Assembly (NCBI GenBank): GCA_036872755.1
Contig: JAVHNS010000002.1
Location: 558,001 to 622,000 of the forward strand
From: Orbilia blumenaviensis
Lineage: Eukaryota; Ascomycota; Orbiliomycetes; Orbiliales; Orbiliaceae
Length of the DNA stretch: 64,000 nt
Direction: 5' to 3'
Shown: positions 1 to 12,050 of the stretch, in pieces
Position numbering within the stretch: the stretch's first letter is position 1
Layout: the number at the start of each line of letters is the position of its first letter
The notes under the pieces: model-generated
Told to the model about the DNA's origin: nothing
The model's input: the letters and a program-made list of their open reading frames with translations, nothing else
Databases searched by the model: none
Made by a program: the position numbers and the translations under genes

Positions 1-525
1 GTCCGTCGACGGAATTCGGAGAGATATAATTCTCATATACACAGCATACCCATACTATCATTCCTTTTCTTGCATCTACCCAGGTAGCATCTTCATCTTT
101 ATCTTTATTTTCATCTTCACTTTTATCTTCACCACCTTCTCCTATTTCGACGGATAAAGAAAAGACCGGGCATCCTGAGGAAAAAAAGCCACCGTCCTGC
201 TCGATCCGACTCGATTACCAGCCAACCAAACAACACCTTTTCCTCTGCCTTCTCGCTTGGTCTTCCCCCCCTTCCAACTAACCTAACCAGACCACACTTC
301 CGGTTTCCTTCCCATCAATCCAACCCATCCTAATCCATCAATCACCCTAATCTCCATCGCCCAATCTTTCTCCATCTCATCCTCCCACCCCCCAAAAAAA
401 CCCGTCTACGTACTCCTTCCCCGTCTCCAGTCCCTCCCGATCACAGATATTACCGTCTGTTCTTCCCGATTCGCGTTATTAATTTCTCCCGACACTCAAA
501 AAATCTCGCGACCGAATCCGACAAA
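1..525 (+). promoter_or_regulatory. Pyrimidine-rich, ATG-free upstream/leader region of the G-gamma gene
   Basis: The + strand is strongly C/T-rich and contains no ATG trinucleotide before the start codon at 526, although several would be expected by chance in 525 bases. This fits a 5' leader plus core promoter of the adjoining gene. The transcription start cannot be placed, and the window begins inside this region. Confidence 0.5.
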
Positions 526-1053
526 ATGGCCGTTCACAACCAAGCGGGTGCCCGAGAGCCGGCAAGAGAGAAGAAGGGGTCCATGCAGGAGTTGAAGTTG
601 AGGCGGCTGACAGAACTGAACGCACGTCTACGGGAAGACTTGGAAAGACCGAGAGTAAAGGTCAGCGAGGCTTGCAGTTCGTACGTATAACCTCCGACAT
701 GCACTTTATTTCTCGCGAGATGTTTTTCTTCTTGCTTTTAACTTTTGAGGATTTCCCCTTATCTAACGTGTTTTTCCTTACTCCGACCAGGATGATCAAC
801 TACACTAAGACAACAAAGGACTTCATGGTACCGGCGACTTGGGGTCAAGTAAGTTATTTTCTTTCTAACACTCTCGTTTCCCTCACTGCAAAACATAAGT
901 TTCACGACTCGTCGTTCCTGATATCGCGATTTTCGCGCAACGTCACATTCTTTTTCGGCACTTCGGACTAACCAGACATCGCACCTGCAGGTTGGCAAAG
1001 GAGAGGACCCGTATGCCCCGCAAAATCCCAATCCTTGCTGTGTTATCATGTGA
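526..1053 (+). CDS. gpgA: Heterotrimeric G-protein gamma subunit
   Basis: Exons 526-680, 791-848 and 991-1053 give 91 residues; introns are GT-AG (681-790, 849-990) and phases match. The product pairs with G-beta to form the G-beta-gamma dimer at the plasma membrane, acting in pheromone, nutrient and developmental signalling. Visible features are a basic N-terminal helix (residues about 15-45, [10 protein letters not shown]), the fungal G-gamma segment ending DPYAP, and a C-terminal CCVIM: a CAAX box (CVIM) for prenylation, preceded by a Cys that may be palmitoylated. Length and all motifs match fungal STE18/GpgA-type subunits. The start is the first ATG after an ATG-free leader. No G-alpha or G-beta gene is nearby. 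Confidence 0.94.
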
Positions 1054-2517
1054 AACACGCCCTGATTATGCCGACGACGTTTCCATTACTTCCTTTCGAT
1101 TTTCCTTCTTCCTTGTATAAATTATTATATTGAACGCCCGTCAAAAGCCGACAACGCTCTTCAATGCGTCATTTTGCGATATGGCGATACCTATTTCTCA
1201 ACATCGGAGTCCGCGATCCACTCTCTTCGGATAGAGAACAACCTCAATTCGCGTCCATAGCTCCCTCGACCTCTATCACACCCTTTCGGTCACCATGGCC
1301 GACATCCCTAATGTGTTTCTCAAAACCTCAGCGAATGATGATACAGCCTTGAATGTTCTTATATGCGTCTTCATTTCTTTTTTCCAGTCCAGTATTATGG
1401 GTCGCAAAAAAAATCAAGAAAAAAAGATATGGGAGCCAAAAAGTAAAGCAATGGTGGACCACGAAATTCTGTTTCGTATTTTTCTTTCTTTCTTTCCTTT
1501 CCTTTCGACATACAAGTTTTACTACTTCTTATTAATTTCTTACGACACCCTCCTCCGGCGTCCCCCTCCACATCCGAAGCCTCTGCGTATCTATGCTGTG
1601 TCCTCCAAAAGATCTCCTGTATGCTTTTCCCGCCCTTCGTCAATTTCCGCCTCGGTGTCCTTATTCGGGAGTCTGTGGAATCCTTTGCGCATTTTGTACT
1701 TGTTTTTTGCTGTCCTGGCTTCGTTTTTCTTCGAGTTCTGTTATATTTTAAGATAGGTTAATCAAGTAACAAAAACAATTCAAAGGAAACATTCAATACA
1801 CGTAGCAGATGATTATACGAATCTACGATAGCTTGTGGGGTAATGGCACCCACCGTCTGTGTGAAGGGTGACCTGGATATATCAATTTGATATATATCTG
1901 ATACAATCGTTATCGATACAATGGGGATATACTGGTGTGGCTTATCGTTACACCCCGGTGCCGATTAATTCGCGTATGATTATCATACCTTATCAAAAAA
2001 TACTGGGACATCATTCGATATACCAAACTGAGAAACCTCCCGGTATATCTAGAGTAAGGATAGACAATAGGTCGAAACCTCTACTAAAGCTAAGCTGCAT
2101 GCAGCATTCACAGTGGCACCAGACAATGGCGACTCCCCCCAACCTATCATTCATCCATGGGTTGTTCCGACCCCTACGAGTGTGGTATAGTCTGTACGTA
2201 CTTCGAGCAAGGCCGTCCGGTCTATGTGGCACAGCTACACCAGCGTGTACCTACCAATATTTCAGGCATCATTTGACAGATGGTGTTTAAAGTCCACATC
2301 TTTATAAATGACACTGCCCTACTTGATTGTGTATTCTAGGTCAATGGTTTCAGTATTCCTCAAAACCAGTTCCCAATTTATGGCCATTTGCTATTCTATA
2401 TCCATGATATCGCAAACCAAAAGTCCCATTTAATTTATATTAGAAGACAACCTGAGAGATAAATCAGCCTCGGAAATATCGAAGCATAGCAGCATATATC
2501 CATATCGGGGCACAGAA
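1054..2517. other. Intergenic stretch, G-gamma to MYND gene
   Basis: The first part (to about 1760) is T- and C-rich on + and probably includes the G-gamma 3' UTR. The remainder (1760-2517) is mixed sequence with many TATA/ATAT words. No coding sequence, RNA gene or repeat is recognisable. Confidence 0.5.
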
Positions 2518-3272
2518 ATGGCACAGGAAATTCCTTCATACGGGTGAGCAGACTTCCACGGAGTCCATTACGCCCGATACCCTTATGAGTACTTTTACAA
2601 AGCCCAAAACTAATCTCCTTCCAAAGCAACGAGGGTTTCCGAGCTTCCAAGTACCAGCCGGAAGACTCATGCGTAATGTGCAACAAGCACCCTGCAAATA
2701 CCTGCAATCAATGCCGAAGCATTTGGTATTGTTCCAAAGCCTGCCAGGAGAAAGACTGGCCTAGCCATAAGCTTCTCTGCAAGCTCTTCGCGAATCAAGA
2801 GCCTCGCCCGTCTGAATTCCACAGGCGGGCAATATTCTTCCCGGTGGATGAGGATAAACCTCGTATGATTTGGCTTCTTTGCGAACGCAACGAGGACGAG
2901 GAGCGTGGTCCTTGGGAGAGCACAAACGCCAAATCGTATATCGGTGATGTTTCCAAGGGTACCTCACGGATCGATTATAATCCCATAACCAGGCGACGGC
3001 TTGGGAGTGGCTTCCGTGCTTGGATGCGTAGGGAGGGTTATTCGATTGCTATGATATACCGAGATGCATTCGGGATTGATGGTTCCGCTATCAATAGGAG
3101 CATCCTAAGATCTGTTAGCAGGTCTAATGAAGCTCCAGCAATCGCTTGGTCTGGTCCCCTAGTCGCCGTCCGAGAGCTGCAGGCGAATTGGTCTCTTCAC
3201 CCAGTCCATGAAGATGTTGACCTAGGAGACTTTCGGCACATTGTGGACTTTTTCATTACGTATTATAGATAA
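2518..3272 (+). CDS. MYND-type zinc-finger protein
   Basis: Exons 2518-2543 and 2603-3272 give 231 residues. The 59-nt intron (2544-2602, GTGAGC...AAAG) restores one frame and an upstream ATG; starting at the later ATG (2676) would lose the first zinc-ligand Cys. Residues about 32-68 form a complete MYND finger with spacing C-x2-C-x7-C-x2-C-x5-C-x3-C-x7-H-x3-C. MYND fingers bind proline-containing peptides in partner proteins. The rest (residues 69-231) has no SET or other catalytic domain that I recognise, but keeps conserved-looking blocks around PVDEDKPRMIWL and DFRHIVDFF. This resembles the small stand-alone MYND proteins common in filamentous ascomycetes; the function is unknown. The acceptor ends in AAAG instead of CAG or TAG, the weakest part of the model. 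Confidence 0.82.
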
Positions 3273-5100
3273 TTGAGTACCTAAGGATCAAATAACTTAG
3301 CTGACTTGCTGGTGCGGGTATGCTTGTGGCGGATATCGATCTTATTTTGGATTACCTCCATCAAGGCTGGTTTACAGACCATTGTAGTACGAGATAAATC
3401 GCATACTATTTTACCAAGTACTATAGCTGCTTGGTTATGCCTGAATATTAAGATAAACAACTGCAGTTAGCATTTGGCATATACGTCGATGTAAATTTGT
3501 AGGGAAAGACGAAAGCTCACCGTAGCTACTCCACCAAAACGCTGCGTCAAAAGAAACAATTCTCCGATGTCAATTCCCAAACCCTGATGTGAACGTTACG
3601 GATGACACCTCCAACCGTCGCCACAGCAGACATATTTCCCCGTAATACATTTCCCCGTAATACATATAAGACAACTTCCCCCAAAACCCAAGTTGACAGT
3701 CCCAATGTTGCGGTACGCACAAGCCCCGTTACCGCTCGGGCAGCCCCACAATATATCATATCCCCAATTTCACAGCAACTCTTCCCTCTACCAAAATGAG
3801 AACAGCAAGCAAGCCACAATACCAACCCGCATCCCAGAACTCCGTCTTAAGGCGGCCAGAAACGCCGACGTCATACTTCTCCAGCCAATAAAATAGCTGA
3901 CGGCGGGCTATATCCGCATAGCAACTAATGCAAGCCTTTCATCGGGACGATTTAAAATCCCTCTTGTGTGTGTGTTCCAACTGCTAGATTGAGTAATGAA
4001 TGTCCCTTGCGCATTAGTTTCTTATTGTCAGTGTTTTATAGGTTGGGGAGATGAAGTTAGACGTGCAGATGTCATTCTGTTGGGTACTTGAGTGGTGTGG
4101 CTCCACGATTTGGACGGCTGAACTCGGGAGGTATAGCTGCGGGAAGAGTGTTTATGAACAGGAAACCATATTTCGACGACAATTTGTAATTGTAAACCAT
4201 CGCAAGGCAACCAAATAAACAGCCAGTATGCGGGGCCTATAGCTATTAGCCTTGTGGATCAGAGCTAAGGCCCTCTATGTATACATGCCGGAGCTCTACA
4301 ACAGTGCGTTTCTATGTGTTGGATATTGGAGCCAGCTAGTGCTAGTACTATAGTATTGCAGACGATTATTGGGCGAGATTGGGCCATTGGTAGGGTCAAG
4401 TTTAACTCAATTGAAATAACTTGAGGCTAAGGAATGCTCCAGCTAGCAGGTTGTTGCATGTTGTAGACGTGAACACAAACGGGATCTTGCAATTGACGCC
4501 ACGTTTGAAACGAGATGTCTCTCCCACCATCACTAGAGCTGCCTCTAGTTCCAACATTGATTGTTAGATATTACCTGTGGCTGTCTGCGGGCGGCAATTA
4601 TATCGACGTGAACCGTGTACCGTCACTCCTGAAGCCAAATAAATCCAACATACATACGGCTACCAACTTATCATAACATGATGATATCATAAAAGAATGA
4701 ACAACAGAGTCGCACGACCGGTCAAGCACTTTCCCCTTACCTCCACCTCAAGCTAAGACTCGGGACATTCTGGGCCCTCCCGTAACTAATTACCTCATTA
4801 CAAAAAGTCCAAAATCTTCAAAGTGATACCAATACGACATTGGCCCCCCCAGTACCCCGACTCGAATCCCTCATAAACGAGGAATGCTTGGGATTACGAA
4901 GTCTAATCCACCCCCCGAAACTGCGTTGCACAATGCACGTTGTATTTTTTAAAGGGGGTTCCCTTGATCCAGAAGCTAGTTGCTTTAGTTACTCCTGCTT
5001 GCTGCAGCTCCTAGGCTAAACCGTCTCGAATGGCTAAACTACATACTTCATTGTAGACCGACCCGTTGTTAGCGAAACATACTAGGCAGAGGAGGGGGGT
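3273..5100. other. Gene-free intergenic stretch
   Basis: Mixed-composition DNA with stops in all frames. The only local structure seen is a perfect tandem duplication of a 15-bp unit (atttccccgtaatac, 3634-3663). No gene is supported. Confidence 0.45.
3634..3663. repeat. Two perfect tandem copies of a 15-bp unit
   Basis: The unit atttccccgtaatac occurs at 3634-3648 and again at 3649-3663 with no mismatch, in DNA without a gene. Confidence 0.85.
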
Positions 5101-8100
5101 AGGAATCCTGCGCCCCTATCGCCGGATCCGGTCACTTCCTTGGTTCCTGCTGCAAGTCTTCCCATTCTTTCGTGCCTAGACTTGAAACGTGGGATAGCTT
5201 CGAGTACATACATAACACCATCAAGACAAGCACAACATTTTTTATCAAGCACACGAAACCCTATGAGGGGCTTTGGGGCCGGGTAGCTGCTTCGATAGGG
5301 ACTATCATCTGCGCATGTAGACGGAGAAATGAGAAAGGTGAATTAGAGACGAAGATATGTATGTATGTCGTGGACTCGGGACCGTATATCGTGACTTCAT
5401 CTTAAAACAGCCTAGTTGGGTAGACTGTTCTTGACATGTTCCGTGCCAATGCAATTGCTCCCATTTTTCTCTTTCTTCCAGATGTACCTTTTTATAACTC
5501 CCCTTCATGATTCAGCGGTGGGGTACAGGGTACGGTACATATATAGGCATGTGTATACATATGCAGTAGACCATGCATCGGAATGCAAGCCATGATGCTT
5601 CGAGCTTCCCCGAGCCGTCATAATAATACCAGGAAGGGTATAACCGACAAGGTCCATTTGATTGCGAAGGAAAGGTCGACCGTTTGTTCGGGGGGAGTCT
5701 GTGATATCTCGTAAGAAAATCACAAGCGGATGTGGGGTCCCCTTTAGGTTTCTTTTCTTATAATGAGCTGGGATATATTATTTTGGATTTCGTCGCATTT
5801 GGCGCGCTGTGGTAAAATGTATTATACTTTGCCTTTGTGTCGCTTTGAACCCTTTTTCCCTTCTCTTTTTTCCCTGTGACTCTATTAAAGGGTTAGTTCC
5901 AGCCAGGCGTGGGGATATGATATCTCTTCATGGTCTGTGCACCCCAGGGTACGTCTGGGAGGCAACGGTTTCGCACAAGGGTATGTATTTCGTTATCTGA
6001 TAGTACGGCCGGGTACTTTGGTTTAGCCGTTCGCCTGGGGTTGAATTATACTCAAACAGTTTCGCGGGTTCGATATCGATAAAACCGTTTAAACCCAGAG
6101 AGGGCATTCGATGCATTCACGTTCTAAATATTAATATTCTTAAACGGTGGCATAAAAACCGTCACCTTATTGCGTTGACAGGTTGAAAAGGGTCATCCAA
6201 TCATTAGAATTCACCCTGCTCAATGAGCTGCCAACCATTTCGTCCCGAGTTAAATTCCGATATGCGACACTCTTTTGCCCATTCCAACTTTACATTCTCA
6301 ATGGGCTGTTATAGCACACCATCTTTTTTTCCTCTTGAAGATCATTCTCTTGGAGGGAAGGGTTTTTTTCGCCCTTGTTCGTCTCGTCTCGTCTACATGT
6401 CGACGAGCGGTCCGATGCGCCTCAAATCAAGATAATCGTGCCCCAAAGCTTCTTATTCCCTACGTAAAAAAACGTACAGTGCCTCTTAAAAGTGGGAAGA
6501 ACGAAAGTATACTACTTCTTCCTTACTCCTTGGACCCTTGGAGGCAAACCAAACTTGGTCGCTTTCCCTGGCTCATCCATCATGCATGATGCAGGAAGAA
6601 AAAAAAAATTATCAGTCCATGTGACCAATCGCGGACCAACATTATCACCAAATAGGTGCATGTAACCATCTTGACGATGTATCTTCCATAGATATTATCG
6701 AAGTAAAGGTACCTTCGTGATTTTTTAAACCAGACTTTCAGTCCAGCCATAAAAAGTCCTGCTGAAGGAAAAGAAAAGAAAGTATTGCCAAACGTTCGCC
6801 ACTCCCCACTAAATCTCTTGTCATATGGAATTTTAGCTGGGAAGCCCTTGCCCGCGAATGGCCCCCATGTCCTGTAGGACCTCTCGTTTATGCGAAGTAC
6901 CGCAAGCCAGCTAAAACCCAGCTTCTATCTTCAGAGCAGTTCTTCCAGACGGACAAGCAAATAGTGGTATGCAGATGCGAACCAAACAAACTCGCCCATT
7001 GGCTGCATTTCAACGTCATGCCTTTGGAAGCTAAGATTAAGCTGTAAGCAAAGCAAACGAAAGATGGAATTTCGAGCTATTCCAAAACTTGCTCTAGCCT
7101 GAGGTTCTTACAGTTGTTACGCCTCTCTTTTTAGACTTTTTTGGTGGAGATAATCGATAAACCACGTCGTCGTTCCTCTTAATTGAAATCCGCCTCCCCT
7201 TTGCCCCGCCTTGAAACCCGATCTTCGGTTGACGAGCTGGCATATTGCTGGGAATCGTGGTCTGTCCCCAGCACGCTAGCGGGCGTAGACGAGCTCAATA
7301 CCAAGACTGAACATACGATTCCCGTTGATCAGACCCAAGGATTAAGCTGCTTGCTTGCACTTTTCTCCGAGAAGGTTTTTTTTTTTCTCCTCTCCTCCTA
7401 TTTTCTATATTGCATTAAATGATTACCCCTCGGAGATCGCGATCGCAATCGCAAGGCGGCCGTCCGCCGTTTAAGCGCTCGGAGGGCCAGTTTTCGTGAC
7501 TTAGCTTAGCTAAAGCTACCTAGTTAGCTGTATTGGCGGCGATAAGGGATCCCTAAAAAAGAATGCGAAGTCTCGTTTCGGGTAGCATTCCAATGCGCAT
7601 AGGGTAGAGCTAAGCTTGAGCAAAACTAAATGGGTTTATAAAAGTGGGTGGCAATGACATCAGACCAGCTATTTTTGCGTTCCGAGCCCTGGCTGACTTA
7701 CTCTGTTACCCTTCAAAGGGTTGGAGAACACTCTGAAGCTGGGGGAGGGTGCTCTGTCATGGGTTCGAGGGTTCCATCATTTTTTGCACTTCGATGGGGT
7801 TTTCCCGGTTGTCATGGTACTAATCAGGAACGATGTGCCTTTTTTTTTTTTTTTTTTTTTTTTCTTCGAGGAAGGAAAAAAATGCATTTACGATGATGAT
7901 GAGTAACAGATGTTTCAACGGTGAAGGTCTGCGCCCATTGCATGAGGGGCTGACAGAGACATAAAACTTGCATGTGATCCCACAGATCTACGAAAGAGGA
8001 ATTAAAAAAGATCGATTTGCGAAGAAAACTCGGATTGAGAATCCCTTTCCTCTTGGTACTAGGATTGATATCAAGCTTAAAGAGTATCTATCGGTGGCTT

Positions 8101-11100
8101 GTTATAGCTCTCGATATCGGCATGGAACTTTGGAGAAATCTATAGAGAAAGGCTGTTTTCTTATTTGCAGGATGCATGGCCATGGAATGCGCCCATGTCT
8201 CGCTTCGTCATGCAGCGTCCTTGGGACCCGGCTCATTCGACCAGCTTTCTTTCTCATGAAGAAATGGTGGAGTCTTGCACTTTTTTCTTTTCGAGCCCTT
8301 CGGACAAGCAAAAACCGCGCAGTATTCGAAAGGAAGAAGATTAAATGTAATGGTGGTAGTACGTAGTAATAAGTTCTGGAATGCAGGAATGTGGAGGTGG
8401 TCAGTCAGGTAGTCACAAAACCGAAAGGTGGCTCCACTATCCAGAGATACTTCGTTGACCCCAAGATGGTTGACCATAATTGAACCCGTTGAGAAAATAT
8501 AACATTCGGATTGTAGTAAAATGTTAAGGTTGCTTTTTGTCCAGTTCCCGGCACTTTTCCTTGCGTCCTTTCAGGTTACCAATTGTCTGTGTAAGCTGGA
8601 AGGGTTGTAGTTCCAAATGTTTCTCGCTAGGGCCGACTTCGCGGCGGAACCAGGCGGCACTTTTTTTTCTCTCGATGGTGGACTTGTATTTCTAAATTAG
8701 AAATCTCAGCCTCGTAGACGACAGACACATGACAAGTACCATTCTGAGTCTCGTTTTGGTGCGAACGAGGGCATGGGCCTTTCCGGTGAGGAGGTGTAAA
8801 AGACATCTGCTCCTTTCACACACACCTTGTCAAGATATTACCTAACCCGATTGCGAACTCTTGGGTTAATTGATGAGGGCTTGAATCGTTCCCCGCACAC
8901 CGCGTCGCAGATCTGGGTGAAGAAAGGGTCTAGAGAGATAGTATCATCTCAGCAGGATCTAGGAGTTTTTGCAGATCGCAGCGCTGATAAGGCATGGCTT
9001 CCTTCGCTCTGTGACATCGACGGATGTCCAGGTTATATTCGTTATCCTAAGGCTACTACACGAACGATAAGTATAATATTATAAAACCCTGTATGCATAA
9101 GAAAGTATCTCCAGCTTTTTGTACTTTCGAGAAGGACTTTTGAAGATGTTGTCCGTAATAGGATTAGTCTGATGAGCCAGAGATGGGATGAGACAGCCAA
9201 ACAGATAAGAGAACATAAAAAAATGTTGGAGCTCTTCACTTTTTGCGTGTGCTTGGATCTTAGTTTTGTCAAGACCTTCTCCACATGGTCATGGTTACCA
9301 GAAGCTGGGTATTCTTCCCTGCCTATTGCGACGCATTGGGGGGTAGGGTGTGGGAAGAAGGAGCGTCTCCGATTCGCGTCAACGGTACAAGAGGCAGAGA
9401 CAGACTAATTTCAACAGTCGATTGAAGAGGTAGTATACTTTTCTTCTTTCTGGCTTCTAAAGCCCATTTTCGTTCCGCCTCATATATTGATCGGGGAAGC
9501 AAAACCCATGCTTAGCTCGGAGCAGAGGGCGGTTGGAAAACTCGTGATCCTAAATTTTTTTCCTCCTCTTGTGCGATAAGAAAACCCCGCGCGCGGGATA
9601 TCGATCGAAGGGTTCGCTTGTTCTCCGTAGACGGAATTCTTCGAGTTTCTTGATCTCGTGAGGGCGTCTTTTTCAGGCGATTTCAGCCAGTGGCGTGGTA
9701 CTTGGGTAAACTGCTTGGTACTTTCTTTTCGTGGGAGTGGGGCTGGATCGAATGAGCGCTGGCAAAATACCCCAGGGCCATCCCCCTCTTCAAGGGCTTA
9801 TATGCGTGAGAACGGTATCACAATCTGGTCAAACAGTGGCGTACATTGCTGATGCCTCATAATCCCGTTCCCGCAGTCCGTTTATCGGAGCGAGAACAGC
9901 CTCAAGGCAGCTTCGTCGAACGGAAAATAAATTTGTAGACGGTATAGTTTATAAACGTTTATTGAGGGTTCCTAATCTATGGTCTGATCATAAGGAGATC
10001 TGGAGCATAAGCTTTAGTATGGAAAGCTACTAGAGTAGTAATAGCTTATAGAACTAAAGCAGGTACTGGCGTTCATCTGTCCAATATCATCTGAGAACGT
10101 TTGCAATTGGAGGAAGACCTGGTCAGATTTTTTTCTTGATGGTTTTTGCCGCGCCCCCGGACTGGAGTCCTCCCGGCTCGTAGGTACTCTGTACATACAC
10201 ACAGTACAGACCACGTACTTGGGGTACATAGGTAGCTCTCTTATAGTACGGACCGGTCGATCCAAACAAGCTCAAATGGAAGGAGGCACAGGTTCCCCAT
10301 TCGACGTAGCTGGTAATATTGGCCGTCTGATCTTATGAAGGGCAGGAGTTGATGAGCGGGTGGAATTGAAGATCGCAGAGGGCACTGATGTGGCCATATG
10401 GGAGTAACCGGATTCGGAGGCCAAATAGAATCCCATATGGATCTAGGTGGTCGAGAAGCATAGAGACTGCGAGGCAATCCCTTTATATGTATCTACAAAG
10501 GAATTTTGTCTCCAGCCTCGAGGTTTTTTTTTTTATATGTATATGGTTGGTAAGTATAGTATGAAATATAAGTCTGTATATGTATTAAGAAACCATTGGC
10601 CTGTCTAAATTATAATTAACACCAGCTCTGGATTCCGTTTGGTATACCAGCCTGTTCCGTCTGTCTCAGGTAGAGAGGCGTGGGATGCCCCAATGCAGGA
10701 GGAGGAGGAGGCTAAGTAGCAAAAAGTGCGAGATCTAGCTTTGTATCGGTGGGCCCTCTGTCATTATCCTATCCTCGAGGGCTCTTCCCCGTCCACCGTC
10801 GTCATTTATCTTACCTAGCGGAATCCCTTTTCTGTCTGCTGCAGCAGCATCGGTGAACCCATGCTTGTGTCCCACCCACCCACACCCACACCGCGCCAAA
10901 CAAGACATGCCCCTCCACATACCTTATTCGCTACACCAGAGCAAGATATGGTACTTAGTACTTGTGCTTTTGTTCTTTTTTTCTCGCAGAGGTCCTCCCG
11001 GCACCAGCTTTGATCCCGGTCGAAGAATGGGAATCCAGATGATATAATTTGCAAGAGATCATCTCGAGCCGACGAAAGAAAGAGCGGTGCTCCTTCCATT

Positions 11101-12050
11101 TGTCGTCTGATGTCGAGCACCCGCGAACCTGAAAGTCTATTAATGCTTGCTTGATGTTTGATACATTTACTTATACCAAGTATCCAGCACCGGATATCAT
11201 TCTTAGGACATCATCCATCATCATCCATCCTCTTCTTTTTCCCTTCCATCGACTCGACCATCCCTTCCCTTCCCTTCTCCCATCTTTCGCCGCTTCCGAC
11301 AGCATCACCATCACCATAACGGGTACGGGGAGATCTAAAAGAAAAGAAGAAAAAAAAGTAAGCACACATAAAAAAAATCATTTTCATCTTTGGACTGCAG
11401 TCGAATTCGGGAAACCTTGGAGGCAAGCATGGGCAATTTACCTTAGCTGCGGAAGCGAAGCACCTTCCTGTTTTTCGTCTTGAGCACCAATTAAAAATTG
11501 AGAACCGGCATTATCAGCCAGCATTTTTATTCTTATTACCCGTATACACTACTATTACTACTACACCGACAAGAGAAAGGGAAAAAATGAAATAAAAAAG
11601 GCCTGTGCAGGACGTACATACAAAGAGCAGTACCCATACCTTCAGAGTTTCGACAAGCTTTCGGATACATCTTGCTTGCCGGGGGGGTGGAGAACTAAAC
11701 TGGGCGACAAGCACGAACCAGGAAGTACAACTGAGATCGAGATACTTCCCTTCTGGCTTCTGTACCCCATACGCCTGCAGGCGGTACATGAGTACCGGCA
11801 GTACCTACAGTACCTTGATCCTTACATTTACATACGAAAGACATACTGCACCGATACATCCCAATCTCTTTTTTATTTTTTATTTTTTATTATATTATAT
11901 ATTTTTTTGTTAGACGGCGGGTGTTATCCATTCTATCTATCATCGAGGAGAGGCCGTCCCGATAGCAAAAAGGTAATTCCTGGCCCCGTTTCCGTCTATT
12001 TTCTGAAGCAGTATTATACCTGTGGAGTATATGCTGCAGGGTCTCCGGCA
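5101..12050. other. Long gene-free region
   Basis: About 7 kb without a recognisable gene on either strand. Open frames here are short, lack family resemblance and often depend on homopolymer or pyrimidine-rich sequence. It contains a 24-nt T tract (7840-7863), a group of GTAC palindromes (about 11775-11815) and pyrimidine-rich patches on + (for example 11220-11290). It may hold untranslated transcripts or old mobile-element debris, but nothing can be assigned. Confidence 0.45.
7840..7863 (+). repeat. 24-nt poly-T tract
   Basis: Uninterrupted run of T on the + strand in gene-free DNA. Confidence 0.9.
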
